Positions 1 to 6,181 of a stretch of DNA of 19,322 nucleotides are shown here, in pieces. This DNA comes from Desulfobacteraceae bacterium (GTDB taxonomy: Bacteria > Desulfobacterota > DSM-4660 > Desulfatiglandales > HGW-15): positions 1 to 19,322 of the forward strand of contig RPPU01000014.1 of the NCBI GenBank assembly GCA_003819975.1. The letters run 5' to 3'. The position numbers and the translations under genes are program-made. Within the stretch, counting starts at the first letter, position 1, and each line of letters starts with the position of its first letter. The notes under the pieces are model-generated. The model searched no databases and had not been told where the DNA came from. It saw nothing but the letters and a program-made list of their open reading frames with translations.

Positions 1-627
1 GTGCGCATCGATCATTTCCGCGGTTTTGTGGCTTATTGGGAGATTCCGGCTACGAAGAAAAGCGCCGTGCACGGCAAATGGGTCAAAGCGCCGGTCGATG
101 AATTTCTGCAAACCATTTTAAAAGAGATCCCGGCCGATGCCGTCATTGCCGAAGATCTAGGCTTCATCACCCAGGATGTAAAGGATGTGATGCAACGCTT
201 CAACCTTCCCGGCATGAAAATCCTGCTCTTTGCGTTCGGTTCTGACTTGCCGACCAACCCTTATGTGCTCCATAATCATATCCCGCACTGCATTGTCTAT
301 ACCGGCACCCATGACAATAATACCATCCGGGGTTGGTTTGAGCATGAGCTCCTCCCCGAAGACCGCCAAAGGTTGTTCCGATATTTTGGCCGGGAAATTC
401 CGCCCCATGAGCTACCCCTGGCCCTCATCCGCCTGGCCATGATGTCCGTGGCGAACTGGGTGGTTTTTCCGATCCAGGACCTGCTGGGCCTGGGCCAGGA
501 AGGCCGCATGAACAAACCGGCCGTGACCGAGGGCAATTGGCAGTGGCGCTTGCAGGAAAATCAAATCACATTGGAATTAAAACAAAAACTGCGCGAAATG
601 ACTGAGATTTACGGCCGGGCCCTTTGA
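1..627 (+). CDS. malQ: 4-alpha-glucanotransferase (amylomaltase), C-terminal part
   Basis: This is the 3' portion of a GH77 4-alpha-glucanotransferase, which transfers alpha-1,4-glucan segments between maltodextrins in the cytoplasm. The gene runs in from outside the window, so the leading GTG is an internal valine codon, not a start. The fragment opens at the GH77 nucleophile motif RIDHFRG (Asp at fragment residue 4). The acid/base motif AEDLG follows (Glu 51), then GTHDNNT (Asp 105), all three family catalytic carboxylates. About 208 of the usual roughly 500 residues are present, and the C-terminus looks intact, ending ELKQKLREMTEIYGRAL. It lies upstream of an alpha-glucan phosphorylase on the same strand, a common pairing for glycogen and maltodextrin use. 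A small hairpin (CAGGTA/TACCTG, 629-645) sits right after the stop. Confidence 0.93.
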   Translation: MRIDHFRGFVAYWEIPATKKSAVHGKWVKAPVDEFLQTILKEIPADAVIAEDLGFITQDVKDVMQRFNLPGMKILLFAFGSDLPTNPYVLHNHIPHCIVYTGTHDNNTIRGWFEHELLPEDRQRLFRYFGREIPPHELPLALIRLAMMSVANWVVFPIQDLLGLGQEGRMNKPAVTEGNWQWRLQENQITLELKQKLREMTEIYGRAL

Positions 628-683
628 GCAGGTATTTTTTACCTGAGATTGGATTGGATTTTGCAGTGAATATGCGTAAATAA

Positions 684-716
684 GGTTCCAGGTTCACGGT
701 TCACAGTTCACGGTTT
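684..716 (+). repeat. Heptamer tandem array, GGTTCAC type
   Basis: About 4.7 consecutive 7-bp units are present: GGTTCCA, GGTTCAC, GGTTCAC, AGTTCAC and a partial GGTTTA. The array is in the malQ-glgP gap. A second heptamer array of the reverse-complement type lies at 808-835, so the two could pair across about 90 nt. Confidence 0.8.
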
Positions 717-737
717 AAGAGTAACCCATTATAAAGA

Positions 738-768
738 TTGGCTTTGATGCTTCTTTTTAGGGTATAAT
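738..768 (+). promoter_or_regulatory. Candidate glgP promoter
   Basis: A perfect -10 hexamer TATAAT lies at 763-768. The best -35 is TTGGCT at 738-743 with a long 19-nt spacer. The predicted start near 775 would give an mRNA leader of about 87 nt that contains the second heptamer array. The -10 match is strong and the -35 is weak. Confidence 0.5.
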
Positions 769-807
769 TGATCCCATAACATAACTCAATTATTGATTCT
801 ATTCTCT

Positions 808-835
808 TCAACCCTGAACCGTGAACTTTGAACCA
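808..835 (+). repeat. Heptamer tandem array, TGAACCG type (inverted relative to 684-716)
   Basis: Four 7-bp units run head to tail: TCAACCC, TGAACCG, TGAACTT, TGAACCA. Read on the other strand they match the GGTTCAC units at 684-716, so the two arrays form an imperfect long inverted repeat. This one ends about 14 nt before the glgP SD. Confidence 0.75.
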
Positions 836-861
836 TTTAAGAAAATAATGGAGTCCATACC

Positions 862-3426
862 ATGACCACCCCCATAAAAATCATCGACGTGATACCCAAG
901 ATTCCGGAACCCATTCTGCCTTTAAGGGAACTGGCCGGAAATATGTGGTTTGCCTGGAATTATGAAGCCCAGGAGCTCTTTCGCAGGATCAATCCCGATC
1001 TCTGGGAAGAGACCCATAAAAACCCGGTCGAGCTTCTCTTCCATCTGAAACAAGAGGAGTTGGAAAGTCTGGCCGTCAATGAGGGGTTCTTGGCTCACTT
1101 AGAGAGAGTCAAACAAAAATTTGACCGTTACCTGGCGGAAAAACCCGCCTCCCATGTTTTCGGCAAGCAAAAAACGCCTTTTATGATTGCGTATTTCACG
1201 GCCGAATGCGGCGTGGCGGATTGTTTGCCCATTTATTCCGGCGGCCTTGGTATCTTATCCGGCGATCATCTTAAATCGGCCAGCGACCTTAATCTGCCGC
1301 TGACCGGCATTTCCCTGGCTTACCAAAAAGGCTATTTTCGTCAATATTTGACTCAAGACGGCTGGCAGATGGAAACTTACCCGGTCAACCAGTTCCCGAC
1401 CATTCCCATGAAATTAGTGCGCGACCCGCAAGGTCAGTTGATTAAAATCACCCTGGATCTTAAGGGTGAAAAGGTCTGGGTCCAGGCTTGGCAGGTCAGC
1501 GTGGGCCGGATTAAACTCTTTTTACTGGACACCAATCTGCCTGAAAATACGGAATGGTCCCGTACCATCACGGCCCAGCTTTATGGCGGCGACAAGGAGA
1601 TGCGCATTCGCCAGGAAATAGTGCTCGGCATCGGCGGAGTCCGCATGCTGCGGGCCATGAACGTCCACCCCTCGGTCTTTCATATGAATGAAGGCCATTC
1701 TGCTTTTGCCGCTTTTGAACGCGTACGCGAACTAAAAGCGACCTTGGGCCTGAGTTTTGACGAGGCCAAAGAATACACGCGCGTGACCAATGTGTTTACC
1801 ACCCATACGCCGGTTCCGGCCGGGATCGATACTTTTCACCCCGATATGATTAGGACTTATTTCGAAGAATTCGCCAAGACCATGGGCATCAGTTTCGACG
1901 TATTGGTCGGTTACGGCCGCATGAATCCGCGCAAGCGCGAAGAAGAATTCTCCATGGCCGTGTTGGCCTTGCGGTTTTCCACCTGGAACAACGCGGTCAG
2001 CCGCCTCCATTCCCGGGTCAGCCGGCGCTTATGGAATCAGATCTGGCCCAAAACCGCCGAGAGCGATCTGCCCATCGGTTATGTCACCAACGGCGTACAC
2101 ATTCCCTCCTGGGTTTCCGCGCCCATGGCCGAGAACTACTATCGTTATCTGGGCCCGCGCTGGATTGAGGACCCCGATAATACCAAGATCTGGGAGCGGG
2201 TTGAAAAAATTCCGGATACGGAATTGTGGCGCACCAAAGACCGGGCCCGCGAACGCCTCGTGGCTTTTGCCCGCAAACGCTTGAAAGAACAACTGGCCCG
2301 GCGCGGCCATTCCGATCGTCATCTCGCCATTGCCGATGAAGTCCTGAATACCGAAGCCTTGACCATCGGTTTCGGCCGGCGTTTTGCCAGTTACAAACGC
2401 GCCGATCTGATCTTGCGCGATATCCAGCGCCTGGAAAAAATTCTGGCCAATGAAAAATATCCCGTGCAAATCATCTTTGCCGGTAAAGCCCATCCCCAAG
2501 ACAACACCGGCAAGGAATTGATCAAATGGCTGGTGCAAACCGCGGCCAAGGCATCTTTGCGCCGCAATATGGTCTTCTTGGAAGATTATGACATGGAAAT
2601 CGCGCGCCATCTGGTGCAGGGAGCGGATATTTGGCTCAACACGCCGCGGCGGCCCAATGAAGCCTGCGGCACCAGCGGCATGAAAGCAGTGGCCAACGGC
2701 GTTCTGCACGTCAGCGTGTTGGACGGCTGGTGGGATGAAGGTTTTGAACGCGATCTGGGCTGGGCCATCGGCAACGGCGAAGAATATTCGGACCACACCT
2801 TTCAGGATGATTTGGAAAGCAGAGTCCTTTACGATATTTTGGAATCCGACATCATTCCCCTGTTCTACGACCGCAGCTCGGACGGCCTGCCCCGGCAATG
2901 GATCGCCATGATGAAAGCCTCCATGCACAAACTCTGCCCGCAATTCAATACGCATCGCATGGTGGATGAATACTGGAAACGTTTTTATTTGCCGGCCGCC
3001 GAACTCGGCGCCAAGTTATTGGAAAACAATCATGAATATCTGAAGCAAACTTCCAATTGGCGGCAACGGATCATGTTTAATTGGGGCAATATCGTGATCC
3101 AGAACATTCGCTGGCAGAATATCGGCGAGGTCGAAGTGGGCACCAAGTTTCACGTGGAAGCCGATGTATTCCTAAGCGAACTTTCGCCTGACGACGTGGT
3201 CGTGGAAGCCTACTTCGGCTTGGTGAACCCGGACAATCAATTCATGAACCGCTCCACCTTTCCCCTGACCCTGACAGGCGCCATTGAAAAACAGACGTTT
3301 AAATACCAGGCCGATATCCAGTTTCAGGACGCCGGCCATCTCGGTCTGAATATCCGCATCACCCCCCGTCATTTCAACGAAGTCAGCCGCCATGCCATGG
3401 GCTTGGTGGTGTGGGGCAAGGGGTAA
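862..3426 (+). CDS. glgP: Alpha-glucan (glycogen/maltodextrin) phosphorylase, GT35
   Basis: A cytoplasmic, pyridoxal-phosphate-dependent phosphorylase that releases glucose-1-phosphate from the non-reducing ends of alpha-1,4-glucans. The 854-residue protein has the architecture of the alpha-glucan phosphorylase subfamily with an N-terminal DUF3417-like segment (about residues 15-120, beginning LRELAGNMWFAWNYEAQELF). The phosphorylase body follows. The PLP motif ACGTSGMKAVANG is intact, with the Schiff-base lysine at residue 608. Other family landmarks are SGGLGILSGDHLKSASDL and FHMNEGHSAF. The ATG at 862 is supported by TGGAG (849-853) 8 nt upstream. It follows malQ by 234 nt, and a TATAAT box in that gap suggests its own promoter. 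Assignment to the family is secure; preference for glycogen versus maltodextrin cannot be read from sequence. Confidence 0.96.
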   Translation: MTTPIKIIDVIPKIPEPILPLRELAGNMWFAWNYEAQELFRRINPDLWEETHKNPVELLFHLKQEELESLAVNEGFLAHLERVKQKFDRYLAEKPASHVFGKQKTPFMIAYFTAECGVADCLPIYSGGLGILSGDHLKSASDLNLPLTGISLAYQKGYFRQYLTQDGWQMETYPVNQFPTIPMKLVRDPQGQLIKITLDLKGEKVWVQAWQVSVGRIKLFLLDTNLPENTEWSRTITAQLYGGDKEMRIRQEIVLGIGGVRMLRAMNVHPSVFHMNEGHSAFAAFERVRELKATLGLSFDEAKEYTRVTNVFTTHTPVPAGIDTFHPDMIRTYFEEFAKTMGISFDVLVGYGRMNPRKREEEFSMAVLALRFSTWNNAVSRLHSRVSRRLWNQIWPKTAESDLPIGYVTNGVHIPSWVSAPMAENYYRYLGPRWIEDPDNTKIWERVEKIPDTELWRTKDRARERLVAFARKRLKEQLARRGHSDRHLAIADEVLNTEALTIGFGRRFASYKRADLILRDIQRLEKILANEKYPVQIIFAGKAHPQDNTGKELIKWLVQTAAKASLRRNMVFLEDYDMEIARHLVQGADIWLNTPRRPNEACGTSGMKAVANGVLHVSVLDGWWDEGFERDLGWAIGNGEEYSDHTFQDDLESRVLYDILESDIIPLFYDRSSDGLPRQWIAMMKASMHKLCPQFNTHRMVDEYWKRFYLPAAELGAKLLENNHEYLKQTSNWRQRIMFNWGNIVIQNIRWQNIGEVEVGTKFHVEADVFLSELSPDDVVVEAYFGLVNPDNQFMNRSTFPLTLTGAIEKQTFKYQADIQFQDAGHLGLNIRITPRHFNEVSRHAMGLVVWGKG

Positions 3427-3435
3427 GCAGTAAAA

Positions 3436-3473
3436 TGCCTAAAGTTGAAAGTGCCTAAAGTGCGCTAAAGTTG
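3436..3473 (+). repeat. Short degenerate tandem repeat, GCCTAAAGT type
   Basis: Three close copies follow the glgP stop: TGCCTAAAGTTG (3436-3447), TGCCTAAAGTG (3452-3462) and GCGCTAAAGTTG (3462-3473). The copies differ in spacing and are degenerate. No hairpin with a T-run is seen here, so it is not a recognisable terminator. The rest of the glgP-toxin gap to 3646 holds only a 23-codon ATG ORF (3548-3619) with no placed SD. Confidence 0.6.
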
Positions 3474-3646
3474 AGTCGAATGGAACGTTGTTGGCTAGGT
3501 TGGCTTGATTTTTATTAAGAAAAAGGAGTCTGATCTGCTCAGGAAAGATGGCTCAACAACTGGAGCTATTCAATGTCATGTTTTCCGGGCCGCCAGGATT
3601 CGGGCGACTGAAATCATAATTGGCTTTCTTATTGTTTTACCTCTTA

Positions 3647-3925
3647 TCAAATGCGCTTATTAACAGCTTCATAGACTTTTTTTCTGTGAATAATGGCTAA
3701 GATCAAAACCGCTTTCGCTCCCTCTATTTTGTAAACGACGCGATAATCTCCGACCCGCAATTTCCAATATCCACGTAATGTTTTTCGCAGCGGTTCCCCA
3801 TATTGATGCGGAGCGGTCGCTAAACGGGTCTCAATGGCATTTTTGATACGGGTCTTCATTCTGCCGTCAAGCAACGGGAGATCAATCGCCTTAACATCCG
3901 GATGATAGCGAAGATCGAACGTCAC
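3647..3925 (-). CDS. RelE/ParE-family toxin of a type II toxin-antitoxin pair
   Basis: A small basic protein of 92 residues in the RelE/ParE superfamily, whose members are ribosome-dependent mRNA interferases (RelE type) or gyrase poisons (ParE type). The recognisable C-terminal core includes LRKTLRGYWKLRVGDYRVVY followed by ILAIIHRKKVYE, the usual beta-strand block carrying basic residues. I chose the GTG at 3925: it overlaps the antitoxin stop as GTGA, and GAGGTG (3934-3939) lies 8 nt upstream. The alternative GTG at 3934 would sit inside that SD. The gene is downstream of and translationally coupled to the antitoxin. Sequence does not decide between RelE-like and ParE-like activity, although the YRVVY...IHRKKVY pattern is more RelE-like. 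Confidence 0.88.
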   Translation of the reverse strand: MTFDLRYHPDVKAIDLPLLDGRMKTRIKNAIETRLATAPHQYGEPLRKTLRGYWKLRVGDYRVVYKIEGAKAVLILAIIHRKKVYEAVNKRI

Positions 3926-4152
3926 GATGTCCACACCTCATCATGTTTGAGTATTTTTGATCGGCTCAAAGTTTTTTCTCTTTTCTCCGCCAAGGCAGAT
4001 AAAGCGATATCCTCCTCGATCTCAAGCGCCTCCTTCACCAAATCGCGCACTTTGAGCGATAAAGAAACCCCGTCCCGGATAGCCAGCTTTTCGATTACGG
4101 TATAAAGGGGTTTTTCCAAAACCACATTAATTCTTGGATTTTTAAGGGGCAT
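3922..4152 (-). CDS. Ribbon-helix-helix-type antitoxin
   Basis: A 76-residue protein that should neutralise the adjacent RelE/ParE toxin and repress their shared promoter. The N-terminus PRINVVLEKPLYTVIEKLA fits a short beta strand followed by helix A of a ribbon-helix-helix fold. A second helix follows (SLKVRDLVKEALEIEE), then an extended charged tail ending KHDEVWTS, probably the toxin-binding part. The ATG at 4152 is chosen because a full GGAGGT (4160-4165) lies 7 nt upstream; the reading frame stays open to 4200, but that extension would overlap the promoter. The last 4 nt overlap the toxin start. The fold is inferred from pattern, so assignment to RHH is less certain than the toxin-antitoxin context. 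Confidence 0.85.
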   Translation of the reverse strand: MPLKNPRINVVLEKPLYTVIEKLAIRDGVSLSLKVRDLVKEALEIEEDIALSALAEKREKTLSRSKILKHDEVWTS

Positions 4153-4171
4153 GTTTTTTACCTCCAAAACG

Positions 4172-4200
4172 AGTGTATCACTTATGACACACCTTGTCAA
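4172..4200 (-). promoter_or_regulatory. Toxin-antitoxin promoter with palindromic operator
   Basis: On the minus strand there is a consensus -35 TTGACA (4195-4200), an exact 17-nt spacer and a -10 TACACT (4172-4177). An inverted repeat GTGT-N-TCA-CTTA-TGA-N-ACAC (4173-4192) fills the spacer and covers the -10. That is the expected position for autorepression by the antitoxin or by the toxin-antitoxin complex. Confidence 0.8.
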
Positions 4201-4275
4201 ATAGGTTTTGCCGAGGGGTGCCCAGCAGCGGCACGCCCCCGAGGTTGGGCCGTCAGCCGGCTTCCGCTAGAATGA

Positions 4276-4317
4276 GAGCTGGGGTCAAATCTTTAAGAGC
4301 TGGGGTCAAATCTTTAA
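4276..4317 (+). repeat. Perfect 21-bp tandem duplication
   Basis: Two identical 21-bp units, each starting GAGCTGGGGTCAAATC, lie end to end (4276-4296 and 4297-4317). The second unit overlaps the left arm of the adjacent inverted repeat. Confidence 0.9.
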
Positions 4318-4371
4318 ACTTGACAAATCAGACACCCAAATACAAATCTGTCACGTTTAAAGATTTGACCC
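4303..4371. repeat. REP/MITE-like inverted repeat
   Basis: Two 23-nt arms (4303-4325 and 4349-4371) are reverse complements with a single mismatch and enclose a 23-nt loop. Both outer ends carry the GGGTCAAATCTTTAAAC core. A GC-rich imperfect hairpin (GGGGTGCC 4215-4222 with GGCACGCCCC 4230-4239) lies just to the left. From memory, arms of this GGGGTCAAATCTT type occur near REP-associated transposase genes in related bacteria, but no transposase is present here. I read it as a non-autonomous mobile remnant. Confidence 0.55.
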
Positions 4372-4655
4372 TAAAACACCTTGGGATCAATGATCGCGTA
4401 TTTGAGCACGTTGAAATCGGTCGACCGGTGTTTGGAAGCAGCAATCGTCGTATTGGCGCTGCCGGCCGCGATCGGCGTAATAGCCAGTTTTATATCCTGG
4501 TCCCCGCGCCGGATTTTCACGGAATAGGTTTCCCCGATTTTCAAGCCTGCCATGACCTGCAAAAACTCCGCCTGACTTGTGACCGGCTTGCCGGCCAATT
4601 CCGTGACCACATCACCCGGAATTAGGCCGGCCCAATCTCCGGGATTGATAGTCAA
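4371..4655 (-). pseudogene. Truncated PDZ-domain fragment
   Basis: A 94-codon minus-strand frame encodes the second half of a PDZ domain: NPGDWAGLIPGDVVTELAGK, then PVTSQAEFLQVMAGLKIGET and VKIRRGDQDIKLAITPI. PDZ domains bind protein C-termini and are usual in periplasmic HtrA/Ctp-type proteases. Here the domain begins mid-fold. The frame closes at an in-frame TAA about 30 nt upstream of the TTG at 4655, no SD is seen, and the upstream DNA is AT-rich and non-coding. The last 30 or so residues (ending NVLKYAIIDPKVF) are not PDZ-like. The TAG stop lies at the outer edge of the inverted repeat at 4303-4371, so that element may have supplied the stop. I treat it as a gene remnant; the parent protease family cannot be named. 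Confidence 0.6.
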
Positions 4656-4817
4656 TAAATAAGTGCTGAATATTTATCATATAAAAATATTATCCGAAAA
4701 GGCCGGCAAAAGATGAAAATATGCCATGATTGTGCATCAATCGCCGAATAGCCACAAGATGCAGACATAAAATGACTATGATTTTCTTATAAATCAGCAT
4801 AAGCACAATAATACTTC

Positions 4818-4846
4818 TTGCATTTCCGGAATAGATCGTTTATCCT
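4818..4846 (+). promoter_or_regulatory. Candidate promoter of the cold-shock gene
   Basis: -35 TTGCAT (4818-4823), a 17-nt spacer and -10 TATCCT (4841-4846), each matching the consensus at 4 of 6 positions. Transcription from near 4853 would give a leader of about 165 nt before the start codon at 5020. Long leaders are typical of cspA-type mRNAs. Confidence 0.45.
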
Positions 4847-4898
4847 TATAAACATTAGGGTACAGTTTTTGTTTGAAGTTTTGATCGTACGTAAAAAC

Positions 4899-4936
4899 AA
4901 CCGCAATATCCTATATAAGGATGGTGCGGTTTTTTT
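4899..4936 (+). terminator. Terminator-like hairpin upstream of the cold-shock gene
   Basis: AACCGCA (4899-4905) pairs with TGCGGTT (4925-4931) around an inner ATCCT/AGGAT helix, followed directly by a run of T on the plus strand. No plus-strand gene lies upstream for it to end. It therefore either ends a short RNA or acts as an attenuator in the cold-shock leader. Confidence 0.7.
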
Positions 4937-5019
4937 ATGAACAAACAGACTGGCCCGCCGAATGATTCGGTTATTTTTTAGATGGTTCCCAAAAGAACTA
5001 GAACAAAGGAGAAGTAAAA

Positions 5020-5220
5020 ATGTCAGAAGGAAAAGTAAAATGGTTTAATGATTCTAAAGGGTTTGGCTTTATCGCCGAAGATGGCGGCAAGGACGTTTTT
5101 GTGCATCATTCAGCGATCCAGGCCGACGGTTTCAAATCACTGGCCGAGGGTGACCGGGTAAAATTCGAGGTGGTTGCCGGCCCCAAAGGTCCGGCTGCGG
5201 CGAATGTAACCAAGCTGTAA
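5020..5220 (+). CDS. Cold-shock protein, CspA family
   Basis: A 66-residue single cold-shock domain protein, an OB-fold RNA and single-stranded DNA binder that acts as an RNA chaperone. The RNP1 motif KGFGFI is at residues 13-18 and the RNP2-like VFVHH at 26-30. The aromatic surface residues W8, F9, F15, F17, F27 and H29 are all present. The length and the ending ([10 protein letters not shown]) match the family. AAGGAG (5006-5011) lies 8 nt before the ATG. The gene has a candidate promoter and a hairpin in its leader, and a strong terminator just downstream, so it looks monocistronic. Whether it is cold-induced cannot be told from the coding sequence. Confidence 0.95.
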   Translation: MSEGKVKWFNDSKGFGFIAEDGGKDVFVHHSAIQADGFKSLAEGDRVKFEVVAGPKGPAAANVTKL

Positions 5221-5243
5221 GCCCTGCCTTTATATTTTGAACC

Positions 5244-5273
5244 AAAAGCTCCCCTGTCGAGGGGGGCTTTTTT
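5244..5273 (+). terminator. Rho-independent terminator of the cold-shock gene
   Basis: The stem AAAAGCTCCCCT / AGGGGGGCTTTT has a 4-nt loop and one G-T pair, followed by T residues, 24 nt after the stop codon. Confidence 0.9.
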
Positions 5274-5295
5274 ATTTTGGGCGATCTATCTTGAT

Positions 5296-5415
5296 TTATT
5301 TGAGCTGGTAGAGATCGGCAATGCCTCCCAAAAAATTATAGTTGCCCGGCATTTCTTTGATGCTGTTGTTTTCCAGGCGATAAGATGAGAACGGTCTTGT
5401 AGATATTTTTTCGAC
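5296..5415 (-). pseudogene. Possible C-terminal gene remnant
   Basis: A short minus-strand frame of 39 codons ends in TAA and contains the stretches YRLENNSIKEMPG and FLGGIADLYQLK, which read like real protein and vaguely like a leucine-rich repeat edge. The frame closes upstream at a TAA, has no start and no SD. It may be the tail of a deleted gene, or chance. The rest of the 5221-5561 gap contains only the upstream terminator and the promoter of the next gene. Confidence 0.25.
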
Positions 5416-5501
5416 TTAAGTATTTCATTGCCTGTCTCTCTTTCTTGATTATCGGTAACCAACGACCGCTCGGTATGACTTGCGAAAGCACAGAAGATTT
5501 T

Positions 5502-5530
5502 TTGACAACCCGACGCAATGCGGTTATACT
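5502..5530 (+). promoter_or_regulatory. Strong sigma-70-type promoter
   Basis: Consensus -35 TTGACA (5502-5507), an exact 17-nt spacer and -10 TATACT (5525-5530). It points into the small membrane-protein gene with a leader of only about 25 nt. Confidence 0.8.
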
Positions 5531-5561
5531 GTATAAAAAAAAATCGAAAAAGGGGTCTGCC

Positions 5562-5834
5562 TTGCTTAACCCGGAATCTTCAAAAACATTGTTGATCGTA
5601 TGCTCTGTTCTGATTGTCTTGGGAATGATCATCCCGGCGCCCTCGGCTCGCTTTTTATGCTTGATCTTAGCCTCTTTTTGCGCGGTTGTTCCCGCTTTGT
5701 TCAGTACCAAGCGTCAGCGTTTGATCGCGATCATTCTTTTGATTTTATCCGTGAGTGCCGCGGTCTGGATTTATCCTCAATTTAAGCAGCATATGGATCG
5801 ATACCGTGAATCCGTGCGCTCGCGCTCCAAATAA
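5562..5834 (+). CDS. Small membrane protein of unknown function
   Basis: I do not recognise this 90-residue protein. It has two or three hydrophobic segments: about residues 9-25 (TLLIVCSVLIVLGMIIP), 31-47 (FLCLILASFCAVVPALF) and 54-71 (LIAIILLILSVSAAVWIY). A charged C-terminal tail rich in Arg and Lys (KQHMDRYRESVRSRSK) probably stays in the cytoplasm. The frame is open back to 5445, but the start is placed at TTG 5562. It lies downstream of a near-perfect promoter (5502-5530), has AAGGGG about 7 nt upstream, and the open frame before it would overlap the promoter. The gene converges on merR with an 11-nt gap. Expression is well supported; function is unknown. Confidence 0.65.
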   Translation: MLNPESSKTLLIVCSVLIVLGMIIPAPSARFLCLILASFCAVVPALFSTKRQRLIAIILLILSVSAAVWIYPQFKQHMDRYRESVRSRSK

Positions 5835-5845
5835 ACGGAAACCGA

Positions 5846-6178
5846 TTACTTTTCCAAAAGCTCTAATATATCCCTGAGTTCCTTCTTGATTTCGGAAACG
5901 ACCCGGCCGGGATCGGTCAGCTCATACAAGCTCATCTTTTCCTTGAGCCTTTTTTTGGCGCCTTCAATGGTCAGTTTTTCTTCGTAAAGCAGCCTTTTGA
6001 TCTCGCTGATGATCTCCAGGTCTTTTTTCTGGTAGGTTCTTTGCTTGGAATCGGCCCGGCTCGGGCGAATCTGGGGGAATTCGCTTTCCCAATAACGCAG
6101 CACATAGGGCTCGACCCCCATGATCCGGCTGACCGCGCCTATTCTGAAATAGCGTTTGTCTTCAGGGATTTGCACCAA
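5846..6178 (-). CDS. MerR-family transcriptional regulator
   Basis: A 110-residue MerR-type protein. The winged helix-turn-helix spans about residues 9-75 (YFRIGAVSRIMGVEPYVLRY, then WESEFPQIRPSR and RTYQKKDLEIISEIKRLLYE). A short coiled-coil region follows to the C-terminus. No effector domain and no cysteine pair for metal sensing is present, so it is of the short HTH-plus-dimerisation type. The TTG at 6178 is used because GGAGG (6187-6191), inside the end of pheT, lies 8 nt upstream; the GTG at 6175 is the alternative. It is 3 nt downstream of the pheT stop and so coupled to pheST. This pheT-merR neighbourhood is common in Desulfobacterota-type genomes. Its target is unknown. Confidence 0.88.
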   Translation of the reverse strand: MVQIPEDKRYFRIGAVSRIMGVEPYVLRYWESEFPQIRPSRADSKQRTYQKKDLEIISEIKRLLYEEKLTIEGAKKRLKEKMSLYELTDPGRVVSEIKKELRDILELLEK

Positions 6179-6181
6179 TGC

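Larger units (their letters stand above)
4656..5019. other. AT-rich gap between PDZ remnant and cold-shock gene
   Basis: No coding sequence is seen in this 364-nt stretch. Its right third holds a candidate promoter (4818-4846), a hairpin followed by a T-run (4899-4936) and the SD of the cold-shock gene (AAGGAG, 5006-5011). The left two thirds show nothing recognisable. Confidence 0.7.

Noticed and set aside
2029..2955. 308-codon minus-strand open frame
   Set aside because: It lies entirely inside glgP, an unmistakable gene, and its protein looks like an antisense shadow rich in Gly, Phe and His.
3436..3473. CRISPR-like array after glgP
   Set aside because: Units are about 11 bp, degenerate, irregularly spaced and have no unique spacers of CRISPR length.
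3548..3619. 23-codon ATG ORF after glgP
   Set aside because: No SD at a useful distance (AAGGAG is more than 15 nt away) and no recognisable motif; probably chance.
4194..4625. 143-codon plus-strand open frame over the repeat patch
   Set aside because: It runs through the tandem repeat, the inverted repeat and antisense to the PDZ fragment; no domain or SD supports it.
5336..5710. 124-codon minus-strand open frame
   Set aside because: It overlaps the strong promoter and coding frame of the plus-strand membrane protein, has no SD, and its sequence is low-complexity and basic.
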